A DNA stretch of 64,000 nucleotides. Source: Anaeromyces robustus. Its lineage: Eukaryota; Neocallimastigomycota; Neocallimastigomycetes; Neocallimastigales; Neocallimastigaceae. Below the pieces are notes generated by a model. It did no database searches. It was not told where the DNA came from and saw nothing but the letters and a program-made list of their open reading frames with translations. A program made the position numbers and the translations under genes. Location of the stretch: contig MCFG01000083.1 of NCBI GenBank assembly GCA_002104895.1, positions 1-64,000 on the forward strand. The letters are read 5' to 3'. Positions 42,030-54,005 of the stretch are shown here, in pieces (the first letter of the stretch is position 1; every line of letters starts with the position of its first letter).

Positions 42030-42190
42030 TAAAAATATATAAAATATATAAAAATATATAAAATATATAAAATATAAAATATATAAAATATATAAAATAT
42101 ATAAAATATAAAATATATAAAATATATAAAATATATAAAATATATAAAATATATAAAATATATAAAATATATAAAATATATAAAATATAA
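42030..42190. repeat. ATATATAAAA minisatellite
   Basis: About 15 imperfect units of AATATATAAA, 7-11 bp each. Confidence 0.93.
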
Positions 42191-42252
42191 AAGAAATAAT
42201 ATTATTGTTAAATTGTAAATATTTATTTATTAAACCTCAAATAAATATTTTG

Positions 42253-42320
42253 AAAACAACCTTAAAAATTTTTTTTTCTCCCAAAATATAGAGAACACAA
42301 AATCTTTTTAAGGTTGTTTT
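42253..42320. repeat. Perfect hairpin, 16-bp arms, 36-nt loop
   Basis: AAAACAACCTTAAAAA (42253-42268) is the reverse complement of 42305-42320. The loop holds CTCCCAAAATATAGAGAA, which recurs at about 42412-42429. Confidence 0.85.
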
Positions 42321-42763
42321 TCTCTTACTTCTTATTTCTTATTTCTTTTCTTTTTTCTTTTCCTTTTTATTTCTGTAATTTTTTTGTGTTCTATATATTT
42401 TTCTCCCAAAATATAGAGAATACAAAATCTTTTTTATATAGATGAATAATATATATTATATTATATTATATTAAATAATATATATTATATTAAATTATAT
42501 TATATATATTTGTAAAATATAAAAAATAATTTTTACTTTTTCATCAATAATTTTCATTTTTATTTTTTACTTTTATTATATTATATTTGAACACAACAAA
42601 TTAACAAAAAAAAAAAAAAGTATATAAAAGATAAGAATTTTTTCAAAAATTGAAAAAAAAAATTAAAAATAAAAATTAAAAAAGAAGAATAATTAAAAAA
42701 AAAAAAATAAAAAAATATATAATATAAATTAATAATAAATAATTAATAATATTAATAAAAAGA

Positions 42764-43378
42764 ATGAAAATATATTTATTGTTATTATTAAGTATTACAT
42801 TAATTAATAATATAAATGCCATTAATACTTTATACAATGAATTTAATGGCGTTTATATAACTTCTCCCATAAATCCTAATACTGGTGAAGTTAATTGTAA
42901 TGAATTTTATATATGTGAAAGATTTGAAATGTTAGATTGGGTAAAACCTCTATTTAATGATAGTGAACGCCTTTTTAATTGTGTTAACTCAAAAGGAGAA
43001 AGTGGACCTAATTTAGTAATAGATGAAAAAAATATAGCAAATCCATTTATAAAATGTGAAACAAAATCAAATTTTCATAAAATAACAAGATTTAAAATTA
43101 GTGACTGTAGAAATTCGTATAAAAAAGGAAGTGATTATAACAGTTTTAAAAAAACTGATAGTTCTAAAGGTACAATTGATATTGCTTATATTACATCTGA
43201 TTCTCATGATAGAGTTTTAACTTATCGTGGTTGGTGTAAATATGATACTGATTTATGTGGTAAACAATATGGTTTTCACTGTCATACTGGTTATTGTTGT
43301 AGTAAATATGGTCATTGTGGTAAATCTAAAGATTATTGTGAAAAGGGTTGTCAAGGTAATTTTGGCAAATGTGGTTAA
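42764..43378 (+). CDS. Secreted protein with one C-terminal chitin-binding CBM18 domain
   Basis: Intronless, 204 residues. Residues 1-19 form a signal peptide (MKIYLLLLLSITLINNINA). Residues 20-160 contain several Cys (45, 51, 73, 98, 115, 158) but no domain I recognise. Residues 161-204 are a hevein-type CBM18 domain with its eight-Cys pattern: Cys165, 173, 178, 179, 185, 192, 196 and 203, including GYCCSKYGHCG and YCEKGCQ. CBM18 binds chitin or N-acetylglucosamine oligomers, so the protein likely acts at the fungal cell wall or in the culture space. CBM18 proteins are expanded in anaerobic gut fungi. The N-terminal part could carry a binding or structural role; no catalytic domain is evident. 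Confidence 0.88.
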   Translation: MKIYLLLLLSITLINNINAINTLYNEFNGVYITSPINPNTGEVNCNEFYICERFEMLDWVKPLFNDSERLFNCVNSKGESGPNLVIDEKNIANPFIKCETKSNFHKITRFKISDCRNSYKKGSDYNSFKKTDSSKGTIDIAYITSDSHDRVLTYRGWCKYDTDLCGKQYGFHCHTGYCCSKYGHCGKSKDYCEKGCQGNFGKCG

Positions 43379-45560
43379 ATTCAAATCTAATATATATATA
43401 ATGTATATGTATATATAATAATTATATATATAACGATTATATATATTATTATGAATAATTATTTCATGATATAATTAATTTTAATATATAATCTATAAAT
43501 AAATATTATATATACTAAATAATCTATTAATAATTAAAGAAAAAAAAAAAGGTTAATACAAAAATATATTGACAAATTTGTTTATAAACATTTAAAATAA
43601 TAATAATAATTTATGTATTTAATACATATTATTTTGTTTATATATATAACATTATTATTAAAAAAAATAATACTAAAATAAATAAAAAAAATTAATAAAG
43701 AAAAAAAAAAAAACATTTTTCAAAATTTAAACATTATATTATTTTAGTTTTTTTTTTTTTATAATATATTTTATTTGTTATCTTTATTGCTTTTAAATAT
43801 TTGAATTTTGATATTTAATATATAAAAAAAAAAATTTATATTTCTTAATAAAATATAAAATTTAATTTGATTTATGATAATCAAGTTTAGTTATTAATTT
43901 GATTTATATTGATTAAGTAAAAAAAAATTAAAGTTATAAAGATATAAAAAAAAAATATTTTAATATATTTATTAAACAGTTTTATTATCATCAACTAAAA
44001 AAATAACCTAAGTAATATTATAATTTTTTTTTTTTTTTTACAAATGATAAAATCATAAATATTATATAGATAATAAAAAAAAAAAAAAAAAGAAGAAAAA
44101 GAAAAAAAATATATAATATTATGGAGTTAAACGTATCTAAACATTAATTTAATTACAAACATTGAAAAAATTATATATAAGAAATATAGAAAAAATTTAG
44201 ATTTTAAATATATATATATATATTTTTTTATTATTTTCAAAGCAAATTTTGAATCAAAATAAATTTTAAAAAAGAAAAGATTAAAGTTTTACCAAACCTT
44301 TGAAGATGAAATTAAAATTTATAAATTAAATTATAATATCATTGTATTAACAATTATATAAATAAAAAATAAAAATAAAAAAAAAAAATAAAAAAATATA
44401 AATAAATATTCCAAAAATAAATTTATAGAAATGATAAAATATAAATATTGGAAAAGTAAATAAATATATAAATATTGGTTAAATATTTAAAGATTTAAAT
44501 TTTATTTATGTATATATATATATTTATATATATATATTTTTTTTATTATATAACATAAATGACAATTATAACAATAACAATTGACTTAATTATCTATTAT
44601 ATTGAACTATCATTATTGTCAATTATTATATTTTATTATAATATCTACTTTTATATATTATTTGTATTAATAATAATAAAAGTAAATAAATTAAATATGA
44701 AATATATATATATATGTATATTATTTTAGAAACACTTTTTTTATTTTTTTATTTTTTTTATAAATATTAAAAAAAGAAAATTTATTTACAATAATAAATT
44801 TATTAAAAAAAATATATATTTACTTTTTAAATTATACATAATTTATATTTTATAATACTATTTTTTTTTTTTAATAATTATAATGATTAAAAATAAAAAA
44901 TTTCAAAAAAAAAAAAAAAAAAAAAAACTTTATAATCAATTATTATTTTTTTTTTATTTTTATTTTTATTTTTATTATTTATCATTGAAGTAAATTTTAA
45001 TTGCCATTATTATTTAATTGTTATTATAAGAATTATTTGCCTGAAAAAAAAAAAAAAATTGATAATATTTTATACAAATTTTTAAAACATTTTAATTATT
45101 GAAATAGATATATTTTTAATGATTTTAATGATTGACTGACGCTTATTATTTTAAATAAATTTTATACATAATGTAAATTCAAATTTTTTTATTTTATTTA
45201 CTTATTTATTATTTATTTATGTATTTATTTACTGATGTTTTTTATTATTATTATTATTGTTATTATTTTGTTATTATTTTATTTTATTTTATTTTATTTT
45301 TTATAATCATCGATCGATAGTTTGATTTTTTTTTTTTTTTTGTTTTCTATTTTCTTTACTATTTTATATAATAAAATAAAAATGTATTTTTATTTTTTTT
45401 TTTTTTCTTATCTCTTATCTCTTACTTCTTACTTCTTATTTTTATTCCTTTTTTTTTTTTTATTTTCTTTTCTTTTTTCTTTTCCTTTTTATTTCTGTAA
45501 TTTTTTTTTAATTATGTTTTTTTTTTTGTTTGTTTGAAAAAAGAAAAAAAAAAAAAAAAT
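43379..45560. other. Intergenic 2.2 kb between convergent genes
   Basis: A/T-only homopolymer and dinucleotide tracts, with poly(A) and poly(T) runs. A pyrimidine-rich segment near 45420-45505 shares about 40 bp with the CBM18 upstream region (42346-42387). I see no gene. Confidence 0.75.
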
Positions 45561-47717
45561 TTAAATTCTTTTTCTTTTACATAGTAATATAGGTAAAATA
45601 ATAAGTGCTAAAAGAATACAAATACTGCCAATAATAACTTTTTGTACATAATTAACATTATAATTTAAATCAGTATAACATCCATTAAAATTATATTTTA
45701 AAAGAGGTTTAATTAAAATATATTGTTCTTCTAAAAGATTACTTTTCATTTCTACTTTTTCTCCTAATATCATAGTTTGTTTTAAATCTGGTTCAAATTT
45801 ATCCCATGTTGTATTTCCTACACTTGGATTACCTGTTTTAGCAAAATTAACCCACATAGATTGAACAGATGTCGCTAATTCTTGATTAATAACATTTTTA
45901 TTTTTATTTTTTGAAAGAATTTTAGTTTGATTAAGATTATCCATAATATATGCTAATTCTACACTATGACTTGTATCTAATTCCTTTGAAGTAACTGGAT
46001 AAGTCCAATAGTATACATAAACATTACCACCATTTTTAGAATGATTAATGGCTTGTTCTATCGCGGGTATACGGAATAAAAGTTCATTATAAAATTCAGA
46101 AATACTCCATGGATAAGAATATTCTTGTAAACGTACAAATTTATCAGCAGATTCTTTATCTTCATCTGATACTTCTTTCATATCATTTTCATAAAGAATA
46201 GGAATAGCCATTTGAGCAAGATATTCATTACCAAAAGCTCTTAACCAATAACGACTTTCATCCTTATTAGTACCAATTAATATATCAATATCTTTTGATG
46301 TTCCATTTTGATAAACTTCATATAAATTTTCAGGTAAAATAATACCATCACGTTCTGGGAAATTATTATAATCATTTAATTTTATATTAATTTCTTTTAA
46401 AGTATCTTCTGTTAAGGTTAATAAATCATCCATTGTATCTGCATTAGCTTCTTGAAGTAATAATTTTGTTAATTTTTCACATTCTTTTTTACTGTAAGTA
46501 AGAGAAATAGTTCCACTTTGAGCAATAATTCTTTTAAATAATCCTTTAGCTTCTGGCATAACTGCTAGAATACTAACACTACTAGCACCTGCAGAATCAC
46601 CAAATATAGTGATATTATCTGGATCACCACCAAATCCAATAATATTTTCTTTTATCCATTTTAAAGCTTGAATTTGATCTAAAAGTCCTAAATTACCACT
46701 TTCTTTATAATCTTCACCTCCTTTAACTTTTGAAAAATCAATAAATCCCATAATACCTAAACGATAATTAATAGTAACTAATAAAATATCTGGATGTTCT
46801 TTAACAAAATTACTTCCATTATACATTGGATCAACTGTACCACCCCAACCATATGAACCACCATAAATATAAACCATTACTGGTTTTTTAGTGTTAACTT
46901 CTCTTTTATTATTTTTTGTTGTAGAATTAGATTCTGAAGTTGAAGTAGGTGATGATGATGATGATGATGATGTCGATGACGATGTTGTTGTTGATGGAGA
47001 TGTTGTTGATGATGATGATGATGTTGAAGAAGAATCAGATTTATTATCAGAGTCTTTAGAAGTTAAATCAGATTTATTATCATCAGAATTATTAGATGAA
47101 GAATCAGATGTAGAAATAATTTCTCCGGTATTTATCCAAATGTTTAAAGTTAAACAATCTTCACTTTGTTCATAATAAGAAGCAGGTTCATTATCCCATT
47201 GAGTTTGAATTGGAGAATAACCAAAATTATAAGCTTCAAATGTATTTAAACTATCTTCAGGTTTTACTGGAGGTTTCCAACGAAGATTACCTGTTGGAGG
47301 TTTAGCATAAGGTATTCCTTTATAGGATAATATATTACCTTCTAAATTCCCTACAAATATTCCATTTTGACATTTAACAGCAAGTGTTTCATTATAAGTG
47401 CCATCAATAGGTTTATTTAATTTAAAATCAAAAGAATAAGCTGCTTTTACATTATCTTCTGTATTTTCATTAATTCTGAATTTTTGAGGTGAAAAGAAAA
47501 TAAATGCTACACCAATACCTATTAAAATTAAAACTAAAAGTAAACCAAGACAAATTATTGTTTTTTTACTTCTTTTCTTTTCTTTCATTGTTGGCATAGT
47601 TTGGATGTCAAAATCCTCCTCCTCTATTTGATCTTCTTCCATACTTTCATTATAGTCTTGTTCAATTGCGTGAGTTAATAAATTTGAACTCTCGCTTACA
47701 TTCTCCGGATGCATCAT
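45561..47717 (-). CDS. Carboxylesterase type B family protein, membrane-anchored, two TM
   Basis: Intronless, 718 residues. The N-terminus is an acidic cytosolic tail (1-50), a TM helix (52-76), then a type B carboxylesterase domain from about 95 to 675: YKGIPYAKPPTGNLRWKPP, SEDCLTLNIW, the oxyanion-hole YIYGGSYGWGG (285-293), nucleophile Ser375 in GDSAGAS, acid Glu487 in GTNKDESRY and His584 in TSHSVELAY. The family's usual nucleophile motif is GESAGG, so Asp and Ala are variants. A Ser/Thr/Asp/Asn-only insert (about 202-265) splits the family core between SEDCLTLNIW and KKPVMVYIYGG. A second TM (about 691-713) and KRKRI end the protein. With both ends cytosolic, the hydrolase domain would be extracellular or luminal. 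The natural ester substrate is unknown. Confidence 0.9.
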   Translation of the reverse strand: MMHPENVSESSNLLTHAIEQDYNESMEEDQIEEEDFDIQTMPTMKEKKRSKKTIICLGLLLVLILIGIGVAFIFFSPQKFRINENTEDNVKAAYSFDFKLNKPIDGTYNETLAVKCQNGIFVGNLEGNILSYKGIPYAKPPTGNLRWKPPVKPEDSLNTFEAYNFGYSPIQTQWDNEPASYYEQSEDCLTLNIWINTGEIISTSDSSSNNSDDNKSDLTSKDSDNKSDSSSTSSSSSTTSPSTTTSSSTSSSSSSSPTSTSESNSTTKNNKREVNTKKPVMVYIYGGSYGWGGTVDPMYNGSNFVKEHPDILLVTINYRLGIMGFIDFSKVKGGEDYKESGNLGLLDQIQALKWIKENIIGFGGDPDNITIFGDSAGASSVSILAVMPEAKGLFKRIIAQSGTISLTYSKKECEKLTKLLLQEANADTMDDLLTLTEDTLKEINIKLNDYNNFPERDGIILPENLYEVYQNGTSKDIDILIGTNKDESRYWLRAFGNEYLAQMAIPILYENDMKEVSDEDKESADKFVRLQEYSYPWSISEFYNELLFRIPAIEQAINHSKNGGNVYVYYWTYPVTSKELDTSHSVELAYIMDNLNQTKILSKNKNKNVINQELATSVQSMWVNFAKTGNPSVGNTTWDKFEPDLKQTMILGEKVEMKSNLLEEQYILIKPLLKYNFNGCYTDLNYNVNYVQKVIIGSICILLALIILPILLCKRKRI

Positions 47718-48479
47718 TTTGATTATGATTATTATTATTAAATATTTATATATATATATTGATTTTTTTATTATTATTAATTTATATTACTTTACTTAAC
47801 TCTTTTTTTCTTTAATTAAAATAAAAATTTTCTTTTATAATTTTATATTGATGTTATTTACAAATTGCATATAAAATACAAAACTAATTTTATTTATTAT
47901 AAATAATTTTTATTTTAATTTATTTTTTTTAATTTTAATTTTATTTTTATTTTTTATTTTACTTTTATTTTATTTTATTTTTTAATTTACAATAATAATG
48001 TAATACAATGAGATATGATTTTATATATATATATAAAAAAAAATAAAAATAAAATTTTTATATATATTCAATAAATCTTTTATGATTTATTATTGATTGA
48101 ATTTTCTCTTTTTGTTAATTGAAAGTGATTATATAATTGTCTTTACTTAAAAAATATTACAAGGTTGAACTATATCATTTGTTTGTTAATTATATTATGT
48201 GTTGTTTTAATCATTAAATATATAAATTTCGATAAAAAAAAAAGATAAAATAATAAAAAAATCTATTATTAATTTATATACATTTTTTTAAAAAAAAAAT
48301 TATCATATCATACTTTTTTTTGTAATACATCAATAGAATAATATATAATTTAAATTAAATTAATTCTAATTATAATAATAATAATTATAATAAATATTTT
48401 TTTATAATATAATAATGATATTATAAAACAAAAAAACAAAAAAATAAATATATTGTAATAAATAAAGTTAAATTATTAA

Positions 48480-48512
<33 letters not shown>

Positions 48513-48591
48513 TAATAATAATAAAATAGTTTATATTTTAAAAAAAAAGAGTTATAAATAAATAAATTTTAATGTAACATTATAATAAAAT

Positions 48592-48638
<47 letters not shown>

Positions 48639-49339
48639 TTAATTTATTTATTTATTTATTTATTTATTAATTTATTTATTTATTTATTTATTTATTTATT
48701 AATTTATTTATTTATTTATTTTATTTATTTATTTATTTGTTTATTTATTTATTTATTTTATTTATTTATTTATTTATTATTTATTTATTTATTAATTTAT
48801 TGATTTATTTTTTTATGCTCATTTTATTTATTTGTACTTGTTTAATACATTTTATTTACATTTTATTAACTGATAATAATAATTTTTAATTATTAAATAC
48901 ATTAAATTTTGTGAATTAACCAATAAAATTAAAAATAATTTTTTTTAAATTAAATTTCATTGCGGTTTACCACCAACTAAAATCTTTATTTTTTAGATAT
49001 TTAATATTTGGTTGATCAAACATAAAAAAAAAAAAGTTTAAAACTAAATATTATATAAATTGATAATAATAAGAATAAAATAAAAATTATTTATAAAAAA
49101 CAAAAGAAAAATAAAACTAAAGAAAAATAAAACAAAAGAAAATGAGTTTATTATTTATTATTTATGTTATTTAAAATATAAATTATTATTTATATTTTAA
49201 TCATATTTATAATATCATAAATAAATATATAAATAATGTATTAATAATAATTATGATACATTTATTTATTTTTTATTGTATTTTCTTTTATTATATACAA
49301 GTTTTTACTTCAGTTTTAAAAAAAAAAAAAAAAACTTTT
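47718..49339. other. Intergenic 1.6 kb, esterase promoter side
   Basis: A/T-rich with TTTA arrays at 48590-48800 and an AAT array at 48480-48512. No gene was seen. Confidence 0.75.
48590..48800. repeat. (TTTA)n with TTAA-TTTA variants
   Basis: Tetranucleotide array with regularly spaced AATT interruptions, giving a higher-order period of about 50 bp for three rounds. Confidence 0.88.
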
Positions 49340-49882
49340 AAATATATATAAAAAAAATGTTTCTTAAAAATAAATAATATATAAATGAAACGTTTCTTAA
49401 AAAATTACCAAACATATAAAACTAATTTTTACTATTTCATATAATTCATTTTTATTATTTTATTTTTTTTATTAAACAACATTTTAATAATAAATATCAA
49501 TATCAATATAAAAAAGATAAAAAGTCTAAAAAAAATATTCATTAAAAATTTTACTTGGTTAAATTATAAGTAGATTAAATTTGAAAAAAAAAAAAAAAAA
49601 AAAATATTTAAAAAATAAACAACACCAATAAAAATTTAATTTAAAGATTTTTTTTTTAATTTATTTTTAAAATTTTTTATTATTTATTAAAGTTTTTATT
49701 TTTATTTTTTTATTATTATTTCCTTTTCGATTCAAAAAAAAAAGTTCTTTAAATAATAATTTACATATAATTATAATATTTTTTTATTTAATATTATGTT
49801 ATGTATATTATGTTATAAATAATAGACTATTATTTATATAATATTTTATCTTTTTCATTGTTTTTTTATATTTAATATCAAT

Positions 49883-49913
<31 letters not shown>

Positions 49914-51058
49914 TAAAAAATATAAAATAATTAATATTTTATTATTTATCATTTCAATATTATTATATTATTCATTAATAATAATTACAATAAAAATGAA
50001 ATCATAAATAATAAAATATTTATTATTTTAATTATTGTAATATATAATAAATATTTTATAATTATTTATTTAAAAAATAAATAATAAAAACACTTATTAA
50101 AATTTTATAAATTTAATTACTTAAATTTATAAAATAAAAAAAATAAAAATAATTCAAATATAAAATATAATATTTCATATTTAAATTATTAATTTTTTTT
50201 AAAGAGAATAAAAAAATGCTCGTTCCCAACCTTTTTTTATTTTACCAAAAGAACATGTTATAATAATAGAATCATAATTACTTATGACAATCAACAAATA
50301 ATTGTTGATTTTAAACTAGTCAGTAATAAAGAAATTTTATTCTCCAAAAAATATAGCTAATCATAGAGTTTATAGAAGTAATCATAACTTAGCTTTTGGT
50401 AAAATCAACAGAACATGAATCAGTAAAATATTTTTATATAACGTAATCCCTTTAAAATCAATTTATTAATAGATGTAAATAGAAGTAACTGTTTTCATAG
50501 CTGTTGAATTATTTTTATTTCTTTTGTTTTTTTTTTTTCTTAATCAAACTAATCACACCATAGTAACTATTAGATAAATCCAATATCCAATATAATAAAG
50601 AGAAAGATTATCAAAAAGAAACCATAAGTAAAACATTAGTAGACCAAAAAAAAATATCATTCAAATTAAAAATTATATAAATTTTATATTTACTTGAAAT
50701 ATAAAATAAATATAACTTTTATTATCATTTTGAATGATAGAGATTAAATTTTATTTTTATCTTTTATTTTTAATCTGAAGAATAAAAATTTTATTGAAAA
50801 ATTTTAGTCTTTAAATACTTTTTTTTCCTTTATTAACATGGTAAATGATTTTAATTTTAATATCCATTTATTATTATTAATGTGGTAAATGACTTTAATA
50901 TTGGTTTATTATATAATATGGTATATGATTTTGTTTTACATTGTGGTAAATGATTTTAATAATTTTTAATACACAATAATCTTATCAATGATTTAATATA
51001 AAATCATATTTTTAAATATAAAATAATGGAATAATTTAAGATTATACATTAATATAAT

Positions 51059-51060
51059 TG

Positions 51061-51101
<41 letters not shown>

Positions 51102-51171
51102 CATAATCATAATCATAATAATAATAATAATAATAATAATAATCATAATAATAATAATAATAATAATAATC

Positions 51172-51206
<35 letters not shown>

Positions 51207-51217
51207 TAATAATAATA

Positions 51218-51282
<65 letters not shown>
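51059..51282. repeat. (AAT)n, longest copy in the array
   Basis: About 220 bp with CAT interruptions, against about 60-80 bp in units 2-5. The long Ile/Asn frame across it is not a gene. Confidence 0.95.
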
Positions 51283-51284
<2 letters not shown>

Positions 51285-51409
51285 TTTATGTATTATTAAT
51301 CTACAAAAAATAACAAATACATGAATATTTGTATTTGTCTATTTAAAAATAAACTTAATTATGTGTTATATGAAAAAAAATATTAATGAATGTATTATGA
51401 TAATGTATA

Positions 51410-51670
51410 GATAAAAAAAAACATTTAACTGAACATGGTGCTAATAAAGCTGATATTCAGATATTAATAGTGAAAGAGTAATATTAATGATAAAATGTCA
51501 TTATTTTAGCATGTGAAAATAGAAATGAAGTTATAGTCTAATTGATCATTAAGAAACTGTTATTAATTTTTTTTTTTTTTTAGACTAGGATTAATCTTCA
51601 TTTATATTATTAATTTAAAATAAACAACTGTTATTAAGAATTGTTTATCGAATGAGAAAGTTTTGGATAA
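51410..51670 (+). pseudogene. Ankyrin-repeat remnant, array unit 1
   Basis: Reading gives LTEHGANKADIQILIVKE then a stop, then, after a one-base shift, ACENRNEVIV and a stop. These match the ankyrin pattern LVEHGADIN...ACENGNEEIVK common in gut-fungal proteins. A 59-bp insertion with target-site duplication sits inside (51567-51625). Confidence 0.6.
51567..51625 (-). mobile_element. Tiny poly(A)-tailed insertion with 12-bp target-site duplication (copy A)
   Basis: Absent from the other four units at this position. It is flanked by AACTGTTATTAA at 51555-51566 and 51626-51637. On the minus strand it reads ...AAGATTAATCCTAGTCTA followed by poly(A). Confidence 0.6.
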
Positions 51671-52031
51671 TGATTATTATATTATTATATTATTTCTTAA
51701 AAAAATAATAATAATAATCATAAAAAATAATGAATAGAGTATTATGATGATGTTAATAATAATAAAATAGATTTAAAACAAATATCAAAAAAAACTGTTA
51801 CTTTTAATTAATAAATATATTTTATATATAATATCAAACCAAAAAATTATAAAAAAAAATATTGAATAATTATTTAAAAAAACTTTTAAATAATATTTAA
51901 AAAAAAATGTTTCTTTAAAAATTAATAAACAAATAAAACTAATTTTTACTATTTCATATAATTCTTTTTTATTTTTTTATTTTTTTATTAAACGATATTT
52001 TTGTAATAAATATCAATATCAATATAAAAAA

Positions 52032-52080
52032 ATATTTTTTTTTAGACTAGGATTAATCTTTATTTAAAACTATTAATGAT
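52032..52080 (-). mobile_element. Tiny poly(A)-tailed insertion, 9-bp target-site duplication (copy B)
   Basis: Absent from the other units at this position. Flanked by TATAAAAAA on both sides (about 52023-52031 and 52081-52089). It shares AAGATTAATCCTAGTCTA + poly(A) with copy A, in the same orientation. Confidence 0.6.
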
Positions 52081-53648
52081 TATAAAAAAGATAAAAAGTC
52101 CAAAAAATATTCACTAAAAGTTTTACTTGGTTAAATTATAAGTAAATATATAAAAGAATTTAAAAAAAACAACAAAAATAAAAATTTAAAGATTTTTTTT
52201 TTTTTTTTTTTAATTTATTTTTACAATTTTTATTATTTATTTAAGTTTTTATTTTTATTTTTTTTCAATTCACAAGAAAGTCTTTAAATAATAAATTATT
52301 AACATACAATTTAATAGTTTTTTATTTAATGTAATGTTATGTTATGTTATGTTATGTTATGTATATTATGTTATAAATAATAGACTATTATTTATTAATA
52401 ATATTTTATCTTTTTCATTATTTTTTTATATTTAATATCAATTTATTTATTTAATAATTTATGAAAATATATAAAATAATAAATATTTTATTATTTATCA
52501 TTTCAATATTATTATTTTTATTAACAATAAGAATAATAAAAATGAAATCATAAATAATAAAATATTTATTATTTTAATTATTGTAATATATAATAAATAT
52601 TTTATAATTATTTATTTGAGAAATAAATAATAAAAACACTTATTAAAATTTTATAAATTTAATTACTTAAATTTATAAAATAAAAAAAATAAAAATAATT
52701 CAAATATAAAATATAATATTTCATATTTAAATTATTAATTTTTTTTAAAGAGAATAAAAAAATGCTCGTTCCCAACCTTTTTTTATTTTACCAAAAGAAC
52801 ATGTTATAATAATAATAATAGAAATTACTTATGACAATCAACAAATTAATTGTTGATTTTAAACTAGTCAGTAATAAAGAAATTTTATTCTCCAAAAAAT
52901 TTAGCTAATCATAGAGTTTATAGAAGTAATCATAACTTAGCTTTCGGTAAAATCAACAGAACATGAATCAGTAAAATATTTTTATATAACGTAATCCCTT
53001 TAAAATCAATTTATTAGTAGATGTATATAGAAGTAACTGATTTCATAGCTGTTGAATTATTTTTATTTCTTTTGTTTTTTTTTTTTTTCTTAACCAAACT
53101 AATCACACCATAGTAACTATTAGATAAATCCAATGTCCAATATAATAAAGAGAAAGATTATCAAAAAGAAACCATAAGTAAAGCATTAGTAGACCAAAAA
53201 AAAAATATCATTCAAATTAAAAATTATATAAATTTTATATTTACTTGAAATATAAAAATAAATATAACTTTTATTATCATTTTGAATGATAGAGATTAAA
53301 TTTTATTTTTATCTTTTATTTTTAATCTGAAGAATAAAAAATTTTATTGAAAAATTTTAGTCTTTAAATACTTTTTTTTTCTTTATTAACATGGTAAATG
53401 ATTTTAATTTTAATATCCATTTATTATTATAAATGTGGTAAATGACTTTAATATTGATTTATTATATAATATGGTATATGATTTTGTTTTACACTGTGGT
53501 AAATGATTTTAATATTTTTTAATACACAATAATCTTATCAATGATTTAATATAAAATCATATTTTTAAATATAAAATAATGGAATAATTTAAGATTATAC
53601 ATTAATATAATTAATTATAATTATAATAATAATAATAATAATAATAAT

Positions 53649-53689
<41 letters not shown>

Positions 53690-53819
53690 TTTATGTATTA
53701 TTAATCTACAAAAAATAACAAATACATGAATATTTGTATTTGTTTATTTAAAATTAAACTTAATTATGTGTTTATGAAAAAAAATATTGATGATTGTACT
53801 ATGATAATAATGTATAAAT

Positions 53820-54005
53820 AAAAAAAAATATTTAATTGAACATGGTGCTAATAAAGCTTATATTCAGATATTAATAATGAAAAAGAATAATATTAATGAT
53901 AAAGTGTCATTATTTTAGCATGTGAAAATAGAAATGAAGTTATAGTCTAATTGATCATTGAGCAACTGTTAGTAAGAATTGTTTATCGAATGAGAAAGTT
54001 TTAAA
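53820..54005 (+). pseudogene. Ankyrin-repeat remnant, array unit 2
   Basis: KYLIEHGANKAY-like frame followed by stops, then ACENRNEVIV and a stop, LIIEQLLV. Same decay pattern as the other units, so decay preceded amplification. Confidence 0.6.

Noticed and set aside
46891-47175. 94-codon Asp/Val-rich + frame
   Set aside because: Antisense shadow of the esterase Ser/Thr insert.
51058-51324. 88-codon poly-Ile/poly-Asn frame
   Set aside because: AAT microsatellite.
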